NCBI GenBank assembly: GCA_038503075.1 | Contig: JBCAML010000014.1 | Coordinates: forward strand, 496,001-560,000 | Source of the DNA: Gyromitra esculenta | Lineage: Eukaryota; Ascomycota; Pezizomycetes; Pezizales; Discinaceae | Direction: 5' to 3' | DNA: 64,000 bases | Part shown: in pieces, positions 1 through 10,691 of the stretch | How positions within the stretch are numbered: position 1 is the stretch's first letter | Layout: each line of letters starts with the position of its first letter | Program-made: the position numbers and the translations under genes | The notes under the pieces: model-generated | The model's input: the letters and a program-made list of their open reading frames with translations, nothing else | What the model was told of the DNA's origin: nothing | Database searches by the model: none

Positions 1-500
1 GCTGATGTGTGTGGAAAATTTTGTGCCGAGAAAGTTAGAGAGAGCTAGAAGGTAGCTAAGTAGAAGGTTAAACAGTTGGCGAAATTAAAGATGATGATGT
101 CGGCTTACGGTATTGTAGAACAGTGCAGCATATTATTTGGTCCATTTACGAATAGAGCTTTCCTCTCCCTCTTTATACTTCTTGAGAACCAATTTATCTT
201 GATTTTCTACTTTAATTTGCCACGAATTGACTGTGCTTGGCCAAGGTGGGTGGCCGAATCTACTCGCCGGTCAACTAAGGCGACTAACCGACTCCTTCGC
301 CGGTCAGCCCGAAAAGTGCAGGGGCAGCAACACTTTTTTTTATATATACCTCTAGTGCTTTTTCCAGAACATTCAGCAAATGAAAAAGAGCTTGGCTCTC
401 GTCCAATAATCTCATATCATCGTCAATCCATAAATTATGGATGCTTTTCCCGTTTCTAACTACCAGCACAGTTTGGATATTCACTCTCAATATCATTAAT
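1..500. other. 5' spacer before the first gene
   Basis: No supportable gene. Short open frames on both strands overlap each other and the start of the following gene and show no family features. It probably holds the promoter and leader of the gene at 501. Confidence 0.4.
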
Positions 501-1720
501 ATGGAAGCTTCATGTTTTGACGTAGATGCCTTCGTTTTTGTGGAAACAAATGCTTCTATTCCTCTAAGACCGAAAGAAATACTGGTGCCGGAACGATTTT
601 TGAAATACAAGGATGTATCGTCAATTATTGCGTTAAAGCAACAGGACCCGCATTCGGAGCGGACGAAAAAAATCCCAGTCCTCAGCACCCTCACAGTAGA
701 TTTGGGTGATTACAAACTTTTGGACAGCGACCTCCCCCCAAGGCTGATATTTGCACACGCCGTTGCGGGACGCCAGTTGGACAACCGCGGGATATCACTG
801 GGAACGACAGCCACTAAGGTTGAGGAAAAGATGATGGATTACGAAGTTGGCGATAAATTTTTTCTTGTGAATACCCATAATATCCATCAAGAGCACAGTC
901 AAGGGAAGTATGATGCAGCCATCGAAGTACTAAACCTAAGTACGGGTGAGGTTGGATTTGTTTCAGCAACCTGCCTAATTTTCTATCCTCATGCAAAAGT
1001 GGTGAAAGAGTTTGAGTGGAGTCAGTGCTAAATTCTCCCTCACATTGCTCATGCTAATTTTCTATTTTTGGCCACATAGCAACCCCCATCGGTGGAAAAA
1101 TGCTGAACAGGATCGGCGATTTTATCTCTATCGGACACGGCATCAAGGCACTAAATTATGGCCAAGTTACGATGAATTACCCGATCGCCTTTGGACGTAA
1201 TCGGACAACTGGTTATTGGGGGTTTATTCCCATTCCAAACATCGTTGGGCTTAGCCCTGAAGAGCTTGAAAACTGGACAAGAAGTACCCTCTTGCCTGTG
1301 CATTCTCAAGGCCGCAGTCCCAGGCAGAACAAATCGGCCTCTTCACTTCCTAGTATACTCCACACGCCGGAATCATCATCCTCGGTGGGCGGTGTGGCGT
1401 CCGTTCGGGACTCCTCGTCGCCCGAACCTCCGGAATTTTCTCATTCAGATGCAGAGGCCTGCTATTGTCAGGAAAATCTCGACGTCGTGGCCGAGTTTAA
1501 GCGCAATAACCGACTCCCCGATACACTTGGTGCACCTCAATGGCGGCGACGGGGACCAGGTGATCCTTACAATATAGAACAAGAATTTGAGATTGGGGGT
1601 AGGGCGGACCGTCAAATGTTCGATTTAGGAATGGGTTCATCCAGCGGATCTGGAGGGGTCAATGGGAACGGATTCTCCGTAGAGCAGCTCGATAGTTTTA
1701 ATTATTGTTTTGGTGACTAG
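501..1720 (+). CDS. Uncharacterised two-exon protein with an SH3-like segment
   Basis: Exons 501-1020 and 1080-1720, 386 aa. The 59-bp intron has donor GTCAGT, a TGCTAAT branch-like site and TAG acceptor, and the phase is exact (codon ACA split 1/2). An in-frame ATG at 441 would add 20 hydrophobic residues, but the ATG at 501 has the better context (A at -3, G at +4). Residues about 115-165 (YEVGDKFF ... TGEVGFV) resemble an SH3-type beta barrel, and exon 2 opens with a similar aromatic/Gly-rich stretch (TTGYWGFIPIP). The C-terminal half is Ser/Pro/Gly-rich and probably disordered, ending NYCFGD. An SH3-like scaffold role is an inference from residue pattern only; no family was recognised. 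A CT-rich tract follows the stop codon (about 1746-1793). Confidence 0.6.
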
Positions 1721-2853
1721 GAAGTATATGTAGTCTTAGTGATTTCCTCCCTCCCTTTGTCTCTCTCTCCTCCCTCTCCCTCTCCCTCTCTCACGACCTC
1801 ATTGAGGTTTTAAATGCTATTTTTAGTTTTCTTTCTGCTCCTATCTTTCTGGTTTCTCTTGGGTTACACGTTCATGGATCAGAAGTTATCTACGATCTAG
1901 GGTAAAATATTTATGCTGGTGCTTAGGAACGTCATTAGATTAGCGGGCAAAAATTGTCAGAGATATACTCATGTGTTATAACGCTATACGAATCAACAAC
2001 TGCCTTTCGTTCACTCATTATTAAATATTGCGCGATTATTCCGCTCACCATTGTCAAGAACTCCGAACGACCAGCTGCGGATGGTATGTGGCCTTGTGGG
2101 GCCTCGAATTGATTAAAAGAGAAACCTATACTTAACTAATCCCATTACGATCGGACATCAATAATGTTACCTAACACTAGAGTTGGATTAAGTACGTTTT
2201 GATAATCTATAGCTAGCTCCGAACTTAAGTGTTTTCAGCTATAACTTGCACCGTATGGAAAAATCTGTAATCTAGCGTAGCTCTGGGCACAGAAATTCAA
2301 GGGACGTAGGCACCCGAGTTCGAACAGAGTATGTATACGGGCGTTTAGGGTACTAGATACGTGTAGGTATATAGACAATGCCACGTTATAGATCCTTAGA
2401 CAATAAGCAATGAAGCCTCTACTACCTTCCTGCTTATGCTGCCTGGCGCTTCGGGTTGTTCAACCCAGTTGCAGCACTGTCAAATGAGATCCTATGATGA
2501 TATTAAATTTGTGGGATTAAATACGATTCTTACTAATCGAACCCTAAATAGTTATGATCTAACTGTGAATCTTTGCGAGCATATGTGGGGGTGAAATTTA
2601 ATTTTTATCTATGATACTTTTAGGTAAATCAACTTTTATCTAGCAAGGGAAGTGGTGAAATCTATCGCTCCAGATATTTCTAACAGCTATTATAATTATA
2701 TCTAACAGAGTCCCTATAGCACATTATGGGCTTTATCGAACTCAGCGCTATGGAGCTAAGAAAAAAAAAGAATTAGCGAAAAAAAAATTAGCGGGGAAAA
2801 AGTAACGAATTAAAATTCTATAACAATTTACCCCATTCCGTATTTTCTATCTA
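1721..2853. other. Intergenic, A+T-rich
   Basis: Contains a polypyrimidine tract just after the upstream stop codon, then A+T-rich DNA. No reading frame, RNA gene or repeat family could be supported. It is the shared 3' side of two convergent genes. Confidence 0.4.
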
Positions 2854-4581
2854 CTATTCAGTGAGAAGTCCACAAGGATCCCCACTGTTGACGCAGAAAT
2901 CTTGAAATTCCTCGTCTGTCATTTCAAACAATTGCTTCCCACCCCAGCGCAAAGCCTTGTCCACAATTTTGTCATGGGTTTCTTTGTGAGTATTCGCGAT
3001 AATTGTTGGCTGGCTTGAAAATCCGAATTCCTCATCAATTACATCCATAGATGTTGCTCCAATCCCACCGTTCCAACTCCATGGATCCAAGTCCATACGG
3101 TCTCCGAAATCAACATCTGGTAAATCCCCGAACTCGGGCTGGAGCTCTTCTGCCATGGGAGAGAGATACGGTGAAGACCAGTTGCCGGAGAAGATTTCCG
3201 AATCAGTGAGAGTTGCTTGGTCATGGTTTTGTTTCCCGAGTGAGATGCCCCTCAAGCTTATAGGTGAAAGGGAAGAGTCACTACAAAATAGTTGCTTGTT
3301 CGGCGTTAGATTGGTGGCCGGTGATGGGCATGGAGGAGAAAGTCGAAGGGAAGGGTGAGGTGGGCTTGGTGCAAGTCGTTGTTGGAGGTTAAGAAGCGGC
3401 TTCATGCGTTCCTGTTCGCGCAGGCAAGACCCAGGGGACATATGCATCGATGATGGGACGGCCACCCCATAGCCGGAGTCAAGATGCGACATGTTGTGAG
3501 GTGTCTAAATTTGGTCTCAAAGTTAACATTCGTGCAAATAAAATTATTTTATCAATAAAAAGAGAAAGCTTACCAAGACAGAGGAAGGTTGTGGGCTATT
3601 CGAGGTATTTCTATTGATGCTGCTCTGAAGTGTCTCCCAAGCAACATTAACCACGTCTTGCTTTCTGAGTGCTACAATGGTTCTCTCTTTTGCAATTTCT
3701 TCTTGAATTTCCTTCACCTTTCTCCATGCTGCTAGGTCGCTAATAATCTTGTACCTCCAAGTCCCTGGTTTGATTCCAAGACCTGTAAAAACTTCGAGAG
3801 ACAGCTTGAATAGCTTCTGAAAGATATTACTCCCTGGGAAAACCCATCCGTGATTCTGGAAAGGCTCGGCAAAAGCCATCCACATATTACGACGTAGTTC
3901 CCACCATTGCTCCTCTTCGATCTCGAATACCCTTGCTAGTTTTACGAGATGAAGAACCCCATAAAGTGCGCCTTTTGCAGTAGTGTGATTTGTAAAAACC
4001 GAATCTCTGGTGTTCTTTGGCCAACTATAAAAGGTTTCGAATTCCTCAGCGCACCGGTGGAAAGCAGCAATTAACACTGTGTCTGTGAAGAGGTGGTGTT
4101 CATCATCAGCTGCTTTAAAAAAAGCCTCCATGAGGCGCTCGCTGTAGCTATTCCAGATTGCCGGGTCTGTGGGAGGGAATGAGGCTGCGGAAAGTGAGTA
4201 GATGAGCTGAAAAAACCCTTCTAGGTCCCATTGCTCTGCAGCATTGAGTTGAGGAAGCCAGGACTGACAGTTAGAACCAGCTGGGCTGTGCATTTTTTTT
4301 TCTGCCTCTAATGCATTATTGAAAACCGGCTTGATAGGTGATCCAGGTGGAGAATACTTAGACTCCGAGAGTTGAGCGTGGATGAAATGCTCCTTGTTGG
4401 AGCCCGTACCATAGATAGAATTGAGTTGCATAGCAGGGGAGGAGGGAAATTCCTGATCAGTATGCGAGATTTCTATGGAATTTCTAGCTTCAGCTAGATC
4501 ATGAGCTTGGGGAGAAGCACCGCGCGAAATCGCTGAGACTGAATGCTTAGTCTCCATGCTATTCAGAATTTTGATAAGCAA
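2854..4581 (-). CDS. Uncharacterised 552-aa fungal protein, two exons
   Basis: Exons on the minus strand are 4581-3574 and 3504-2854, joined by a 69-bp intron (GTAAGC ... TTTAG) at phase 0; the downstream frame continues in register upstream of its own first ATG, which confirms the join. A second in-frame Met at 4557 is an equally plausible start. Residues about 1-110 are polar and low complexity. Residues about 115-310 form a helical, Trp-rich core (DLEGFF, EEEQWWELRRNMWMAF, FQKLFKLSLEVF) ending in a charged helix (EIQEEIAKERTIVALRKQD). The last third is Pro/Ser-rich with an acidic tail ending DPCGLLTE. No signal peptide or membrane span is evident. I do not recognise the family; the core suggests a conserved fungal-specific domain. 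Confidence 0.75.
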
Positions 4582-7500
4582 AACGTGATCAGACTTGGTG
4601 GCTGCTTAGAGTAGAGACTGAGTCTGACTTTTTTAGATGGCTGTTGATTGAAGAAGTGGGAGAGGAGAGAAGAGGACGAGACAGCCCCTGTGTTTATAAG
4701 AGAAAATACTACAGAACCCCCCAGAGCCATAGAAAAGGAATTTTTTTAAATCGTATTGCGAACTTCGGGGATTACCTTGGTACCCCATTAACATTTGGGG
4801 CATGACACACAAATTGTATGGCTACCGTCTGCGCTTAAGTCTACAGTGTTAGATTTCTGGGATTCTATTTATGGGATTCTGGAGACCACTGAATCCCTCT
4901 CTCCTTTGGGAGGTCTGGCTATAGTGGCTAAGCCCTAACCTCCTGTTCGGGGTCATACTATTCCCACTCACACCGGTTCCCGACAGAATGAAAACTATTC
5001 ACATCATAATCTCCAATATTCGATCCCATTTGGAAAACCCCTAGGGTGGGAGATCCATTTAGCAAAATTTTATTTGCGAAGAACCAAGATGACCTGGGCC
5101 GCAGCCTGCAGGTACCCGCCTTATCGATAACGATTACTTTCATGAAACCTTGTTTAGCTGTCGATCACTTAACCCCAGCTTCCTAGGGTTGGGGGGGGTA
5201 TAGTAATGATATAGGTCTTAGGGCTTTTTTTAAAAAAAATCGTATTTTTATTGACTCGAGGCACAAAAATATCGCATGCAAGAGAAGTTATAGCATGAAC
5301 AGAACCCAAGTCTTAGTACATTATTTCACTTTATCAAATAGATAGTTCTGCCTAGTCGTATCTGGGCCATCCTTGTAGGTCTCTCTTGCGGTGAGAAACA
5401 GCCAGATGCAGCATGTTCTTTTTTTTCGCAAGTAAACGAGCCGTAAAACGGAGAGTTCACTACTTGAATGAAATCTTTGTGCAGATTAGTGGGAGATCCA
5501 TGGCGCGCCCAGGAAGGGAATGAATTCCGCCGTGTGCCGGCTGTCATCTAGATCAGAACTAAGATTTATCTGGCTACGCGATATTGAATTCGAAGTTTAC
5601 CTAACCTTTGTCACCTATTCTCAATACTTCCGACGAGCTGTTGTATTTTCATCGTTTCTCTGTATCATCCCTTTCTGAATTTCTTCCTTACCCTCAAACG
5701 CAGCATCTAACGCATCCATCTTTCTAATATACCTAGGCATCGGATCTTGTATACGGACTATCACTCGCACACATGTGCATAGTTTTTAACTTACCCATAT
5801 TCATTGCTAGTGCTTAGATGGCAAATTACAGCTTAAGGTAAATTAACAGAGTCACGCGTCTACCGTTAAAAGGAACTAACAGAATAAAATACTGCTGGTT
5901 TATCCCTGAGACACAAACTAAGAGGTACCTGGCTGACACAATTCAAAAATAATTTATTGAATTCAAAGATACTCTGATAATCATGTCCTGCTAAACCCTG
6001 CCAGCATCACGTTTATATCATAGTTCTACCCAAGCTTGCCATTACGGTGGTCCGCCGGGTTGATCAGTGCTAACAAAATAGGACTATCTATTTCTTTGCA
6101 CTAGTACCCGAATCGCTGCTTCCAGAGCTCGGAGGCGTATAGGTGGCATTCCCCTTTCCGTTGCTATAGTAGGTCGAGCCCTTTTATCCTGTGAGCGAGA
6201 AATGGACCTAGATAGCAAAGCACTATTATGGGATATCAAAGCTTGGAACCTACATCAGGATTACTGTAGTAATAAGACCCATTCCCTAAGGACCAAAGAT
6301 CAATATCCACACACAAAAGAGGTTTGGTAAATATACTCACTGTTGCTGTAATGATAAGCGTTGGAATTGGATGCACTGGGTCCATAGTCACGGGCAGAGT
6401 AGTGGTTACCCTGTAAACTTGTTGATTAGGGCTCTCAACTTAGTAAAACGAGGAGATAAAGGGGAGACATACAGCACTATTAATGCCCTGCGACTTGCAT
6501 TCGTAGCTCTGGCCTTTCTGATCAATAGGCATAATGAAGGATGGGAAATATGGAGGTTAGATGAGACTTGAAAGGAGTTTGTTAATTTGATGAAAAAGCC
6601 AAGAGCTGTAGAACGAAGAAGATTAGAGGGAGGATGCGGGGTATAAATAATGAAATCCTACTTATCAGCAAGCTCGGCTCGGTTAGATAGTTTTGCAGCA
6701 ATTAGTTTCGATATAGGCTCGTTCCCCTAGCAAAGGCTGCTAAGTATGTATCCGGATTGGATGACATGACAATAGTCTTAACGAACAGCCGAGGCAGACA
6801 GCGTGTGCCTGAGTTTTTTTGTGGAGTTGGGGGCCTGATGGGGACAGGAGCTGGTAAGTTCTATAGGTGGCCTAGAAAGCATGGGTTGCCTTGAAACTCA
6901 TGTGATCCTAGCATTGAATCATTTATTTATGCTAAACTTGTAAGTTTAGGCCATATAAGAACACAAGCTAATTGGTACAGTACTACTACAGTCGCTCTGA
7001 AAGGATCCAGACATGAGATCAGAGTATTACAATCCTATATTCTTATAGAGAAGGTATTCTAATAGAAATGACCTGTTACAGGTAAAGTAGCTATCAAGGC
7101 CAGGATTAGTATTACTATCTCTGTAACCCTACAAGCATTAGTATAAGACTGTATACGAGACTACCTCATAAGGTGGGTATCTTTAAACCGAACCCTGATA
7201 AGACCATGGCCCTGTTCTAGACCTAGAGATACGGCGGTAATACAATTGCAAATCCCGCATCTAAGTCCTTTGTATATAACCTCGTAATTCCACCAGTCCC
7301 TCCCCATACCTCAACTCATAAGTGGGTTGCCTGACCACATTAATAGTACTTCAAATACCTCACACTGTCTCCAATAAAGCCCGGCGGCCCAGATATCCGT
7401 TTAGCTAGGACGAACTACCGTACTACCTGAAGTATAAGATCTAGAAGACGGTACTAAGAAGCTGGGACAAAGTCTCTGTTTTAGAAACACTAGGCGCCTA

Positions 7501-8357
7501 GCACATAACAGTATTAACTCCTAAATACGCAAATTTCTGAAATCGAAAGCGAAGAATTAGATACCTCGTTTAAGGTCATACACTCTCATGGTTACAATAA
7601 GCATCAAACCGCCGCCTAACTATATCGAAAAGACTTATATAATCTACACCCATCATTTATACACGCGACAACGCATCCCACGCGTCATAAGTTATCATTC
7701 GCCATACCAAGCAGTAAAAAAAGATCAAAGCCAAGCCAGCCGACGTAAAATAAACTACACTTATTTCACAATCTCTCTTTCTGCATATACAAAAATCGTC
7801 ATTTCGAATGGATCGACATATCGTGAGTAACCTAATATCGGTCTATATAAAAAACAAATCTTTTTTGTCCTTTCACTCCCTTGTATAAAAACATGAACTA
7901 CCCTTCCCCTTTGGCCGCATCAAAACATCCAATGACATCGTAAAAAACAGAACAAATAGGGAAAGGAAAAGCATAACACATAACAAGAAGGAAAATATAA
8001 GGAAGAACTCGAAAACAAACACCCTGCGTAAAAATGAAAGAAACGATGTGTATTAATCGATAGAAGACGATTCAGTTAATCAGTTCTTTTTTTTCCCTCC
8101 TTGCTGTCGATAAAGATCAGACGAAAGAAAAAACACCATAACGACACGAAAAACGAAGTAAAACTTATAAAATGGAGACATCATGTTTGAAAAAAAAAGG
8201 GGGGGTACGCTTCGCCAAACGGATAGATATACCACACGAATAAAAAACAAAGTCTCAGCATTAACCACATCCATAACATGATATTACCCTTTCTCCACTC
8301 TTAAATCCTTTACCACTAACCTAGTCGCCATGCATGTCACTACCATCCTCACAAAAC
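4582..8357. other. 3.8-kb gene-free spacer
   Basis: No gene could be supported. Short frames (for example near 5326-5547 and 6371-6571) lack family features or flanking exons. From about 7143 to 7335 the plus strand reads as a protein-like frame broken mainly by two TAG codons (7218, 7224), reported as a possible mutated relic. The last few hundred bases before 8358 are probably the 3' UTR of the adjacent minus-strand gene. Confidence 0.4.
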
Positions 8358-10691
8358 TCACCTCCCACCCTCGCTTCCCATCTGCGTCCGCCTCTCCTCC
8401 TCTTCCTCAGGTACATCGCTTAGTCTCGTCGGATGGTGGTGAGGCGCCCTTGGGATGGCCTCCCAGCCTGGTCCATACCCCCCACCACCAACTGGAACTC
8501 CACCGCCATTATCACCATACGCTGTACCACCATAATCTGGGATTCTATCCCACGCTGGTTCTTCCTCTTCCTCCTCCTCCATTTCCGCACGTGATGGCTC
8601 CCGGCGCTGGTACTGCTGTGCAGGAATTGGGTGCCCCTGCTCATCAAGAAGCACATTCCCATGCTCATCGAATTCCCATGGGCCACCGGCTTCAGCGAGA
8701 CCTCCGTCAGAAATGTCAGACATGGTGACGGAACCGGAGTGACGGGAGCGCACGGCGGGATTTGTGATATAGCTCCCTGATTCAGTACCGGGAGATAGAG
8801 TGCGAGAGGGGTCGTTAGCCGGGAGGTGGATAGCAGCATGTTCTTGCTGATAGAATGGCTCCCGCTGATTCCGCTGCTGATCCCGCTGTTGCTGCTGCTG
8901 TTGCTGCTGTTGCTGTTGTTGCTGCTGCCGCGACTTCTGATTTTGGGGGGCTTGGGGAGGAGGATATGAAGGCGAAGGGGTACCGGGGATGCCCGGAGAT
9001 TGGCCAGTCGCTGCTGCCGTAGATGCTGGCTGGCCATGCGCCGGTGATGCGATATGGGGCTCGTGGTGGAGCGTCGCGGTCGGGCCGAGATCGCTTTGGA
9101 CCGGACTACTGCCGTACCCGTACTCGTAGTGTTCCTGATACTGTTGGGCATCCGGCTGTGCCGAACCACCCGCATGTGAGCTTGATGAAGTTCTTGGCCG
9201 CGCGCCGCTTCCACTGCGACTGGGCATTGGCACCCCCGGCATGGGCATCGGGAGTACCTGAACACCACCGACAAGCGTCGGATGACCTTCACGAAGACTA
9301 TTCGTCCTTTCCCGTTCCTCCTGTTCCCGCCGTCCAAGTTCCTCCCACGCACGTCTACATTCCTCTCTCGAGATTTGTAACTCCCTTCTCATCTCTTCGA
9401 CCAGTTTTTCAGCGGTGGCTTTTTCAGCCTCCAACTTATTGACCTTCGTGAGCGCATCTGCCCGTTTTTGTCGCTCAACTCGCAGGGATCGTTCAAGCTC
9501 ACTGCTCATCTCCTTAGCACGTTCCTGGTCAGACTTTGTGTCAAAGAACCAGCGCTGGAACTTTCGCTCCGAAGATGCACGGAGACGTTGAAGCTCTACA
9601 ACGGCTTGAAATAGGTTCGCACCGGCAGTGGAGAGATCACTTATTTGACGCGCCATCTCCTGTTCAAGCGGGAGATTTTTTAATTCCTCTCTATTGTGTT
9701 CCAGACGCGAGATCCAGTACCCCGTCAACCCCTCCCACCGAGACGAGAGTCTCTCCCATCGCTCAAATGCGTGTGGGAAACTGCTCGTTACGGTCTGGTT
9801 AGGTTGACGACTGCTAGTGCTTCCAGGAGGTCCAGAAGTTGCTGGATTAGGGGCTGCACTCGTTGCCGGACGACTCGAAGAGGTCTGCTGTGGTTGCGAT
9901 TGGAACTGCGTATGGCGCTGAGGTTGCGATGGGACTTGATTATGTGCTGGTAGCTGTTCAGTGGGCCGTATCGGCTCTGGTTGTCTCGTCCGGCTCGAAG
10001 CAGCAGCTCCAGGTGTCCGTTGTGTTGACGGGCCAGCAGTTTGTGCGCCACCAGTGGCTTGGGTGGATGTCGTAGGTCTCGGCGCGTGCACTCGTGTTTG
10101 ATTCGTTGCTCCACTGTTTACCTTCGGTTGCTGCGGAGCAACCCTGGCATACGCACCTTCCGAACTACCAAATCCTCCCGCAGCCTGCTGTTGTGACTGC
10201 TGCTGCTGGTGCTGTTGCGGTGCACTCTGATTATTACTCCTCGGCTTTGCTTCTCGTTTCGCTGAGCCTAAATCTACCTGGGGTTGCATTAATGGTGGTT
10301 GGTGCTGTTGCTGACCTCCAACTCCCCGAGCTGCGTTGCTATTGCTCGGATTTCGCGAATGGCCGCGTTGTTGTGGCGCGCTAGGAACAGACGAATAATT
10401 CACAGGCGTGGGACCTGCTGTGCCTGCCGCCATCATCGCGGACATGGACGCGCTTTCTTCCTCTGAAACTGGGCTGAAGGGGTGCGGAACACGGATAGCC
10501 TCCTCGAGCGCAAAGTGTATGGCACTCAGGGTATGTCTGGAGACTCTACGCGCAGATTCAAGTTCTGCTGGAAGCGTGGGTGAGTCTGTAGTGGATCGTC
10601 GACGGGTATCGTCGAAGTCAGAGCCTCGGAGAAATTCGGCCCTCGTCGGTGTCGGTGACGACGAGGACGGAGAGGAGGACGAGGAGAACAA
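8358..10691 (-). CDS. 777-aa poly-Q, coiled-coil protein, uncharacterised
   Basis: A single uninterrupted exon. The N-terminus is Ser-rich; residues about 45-75 are a conserved-looking helix (SARRVSRHTLSAIHFALEEA) followed by PHPFSPVSEEE. Residues 95-310 are Gln/Pro/Ser low complexity. The structured core is residues about 310-470: FERWERLSSRWEGLTGYWI leads into a long charged coiled coil with heptad-like Leu/Glu/Arg spacing. A run of about 14 Gln (8885-8930) and an acidic EEEEEEE stretch lie toward the C-terminus. No signal peptide or transmembrane segment is seen, so it is probably an intracellular scaffold. I recognise the architecture but no named family, and assign no function. Long alternative-frame ORFs on both strands here are shadows created by the repetitive codons. 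Confidence 0.85.
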   Translation of the reverse strand: MFSSSSSPSSSSPTPTRAEFLRGSDFDDTRRRSTTDSPTLPAELESARRVSRHTLSAIHFALEEAIRVPHPFSPVSEEESASMSAMMAAGTAGPTPVNYSSVPSAPQQRGHSRNPSNSNAARGVGGQQQHQPPLMQPQVDLGSAKREAKPRSNNQSAPQQHQQQQSQQQAAGGFGSSEGAYARVAPQQPKVNSGATNQTRVHAPRPTTSTQATGGAQTAGPSTQRTPGAAASSRTRQPEPIRPTEQLPAHNQVPSQPQRHTQFQSQPQQTSSSRPATSAAPNPATSGPPGSTSSRQPNQTVTSSFPHAFERWERLSSRWEGLTGYWISRLEHNREELKNLPLEQEMARQISDLSTAGANLFQAVVELQRLRASSERKFQRWFFDTKSDQERAKEMSSELERSLRVERQKRADALTKVNKLEAEKATAEKLVEEMRRELQISREECRRAWEELGRREQEERERTNSLREGHPTLVGGVQVLPMPMPGVPMPSRSGSGARPRTSSSSHAGGSAQPDAQQYQEHYEYGYGSSPVQSDLGPTATLHHEPHIASPAHGQPASTAAATGQSPGIPGTPSPSYPPPQAPQNQKSRQQQQQQQQQQQQQQRDQQRNQREPFYQQEHAAIHLPANDPSRTLSPGTESGSYITNPAVRSRHSGSVTMSDISDGGLAEAGGPWEFDEHGNVLLDEQGHPIPAQQYQRREPSRAEMEEEEEEEPAWDRIPDYGGTAYGDNGGGVPVGGGGYGPGWEAIPRAPHHHPTRLSDVPEEEEERRTQMGSEGGR

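Noticed and set aside
8420..9352. 310-codon alternative frame inside the poly-Q gene
   Set aside because: Same strand, shifted frame; Ser/Arg low-complexity translation produced by the repetitive codons of the 777-aa gene.
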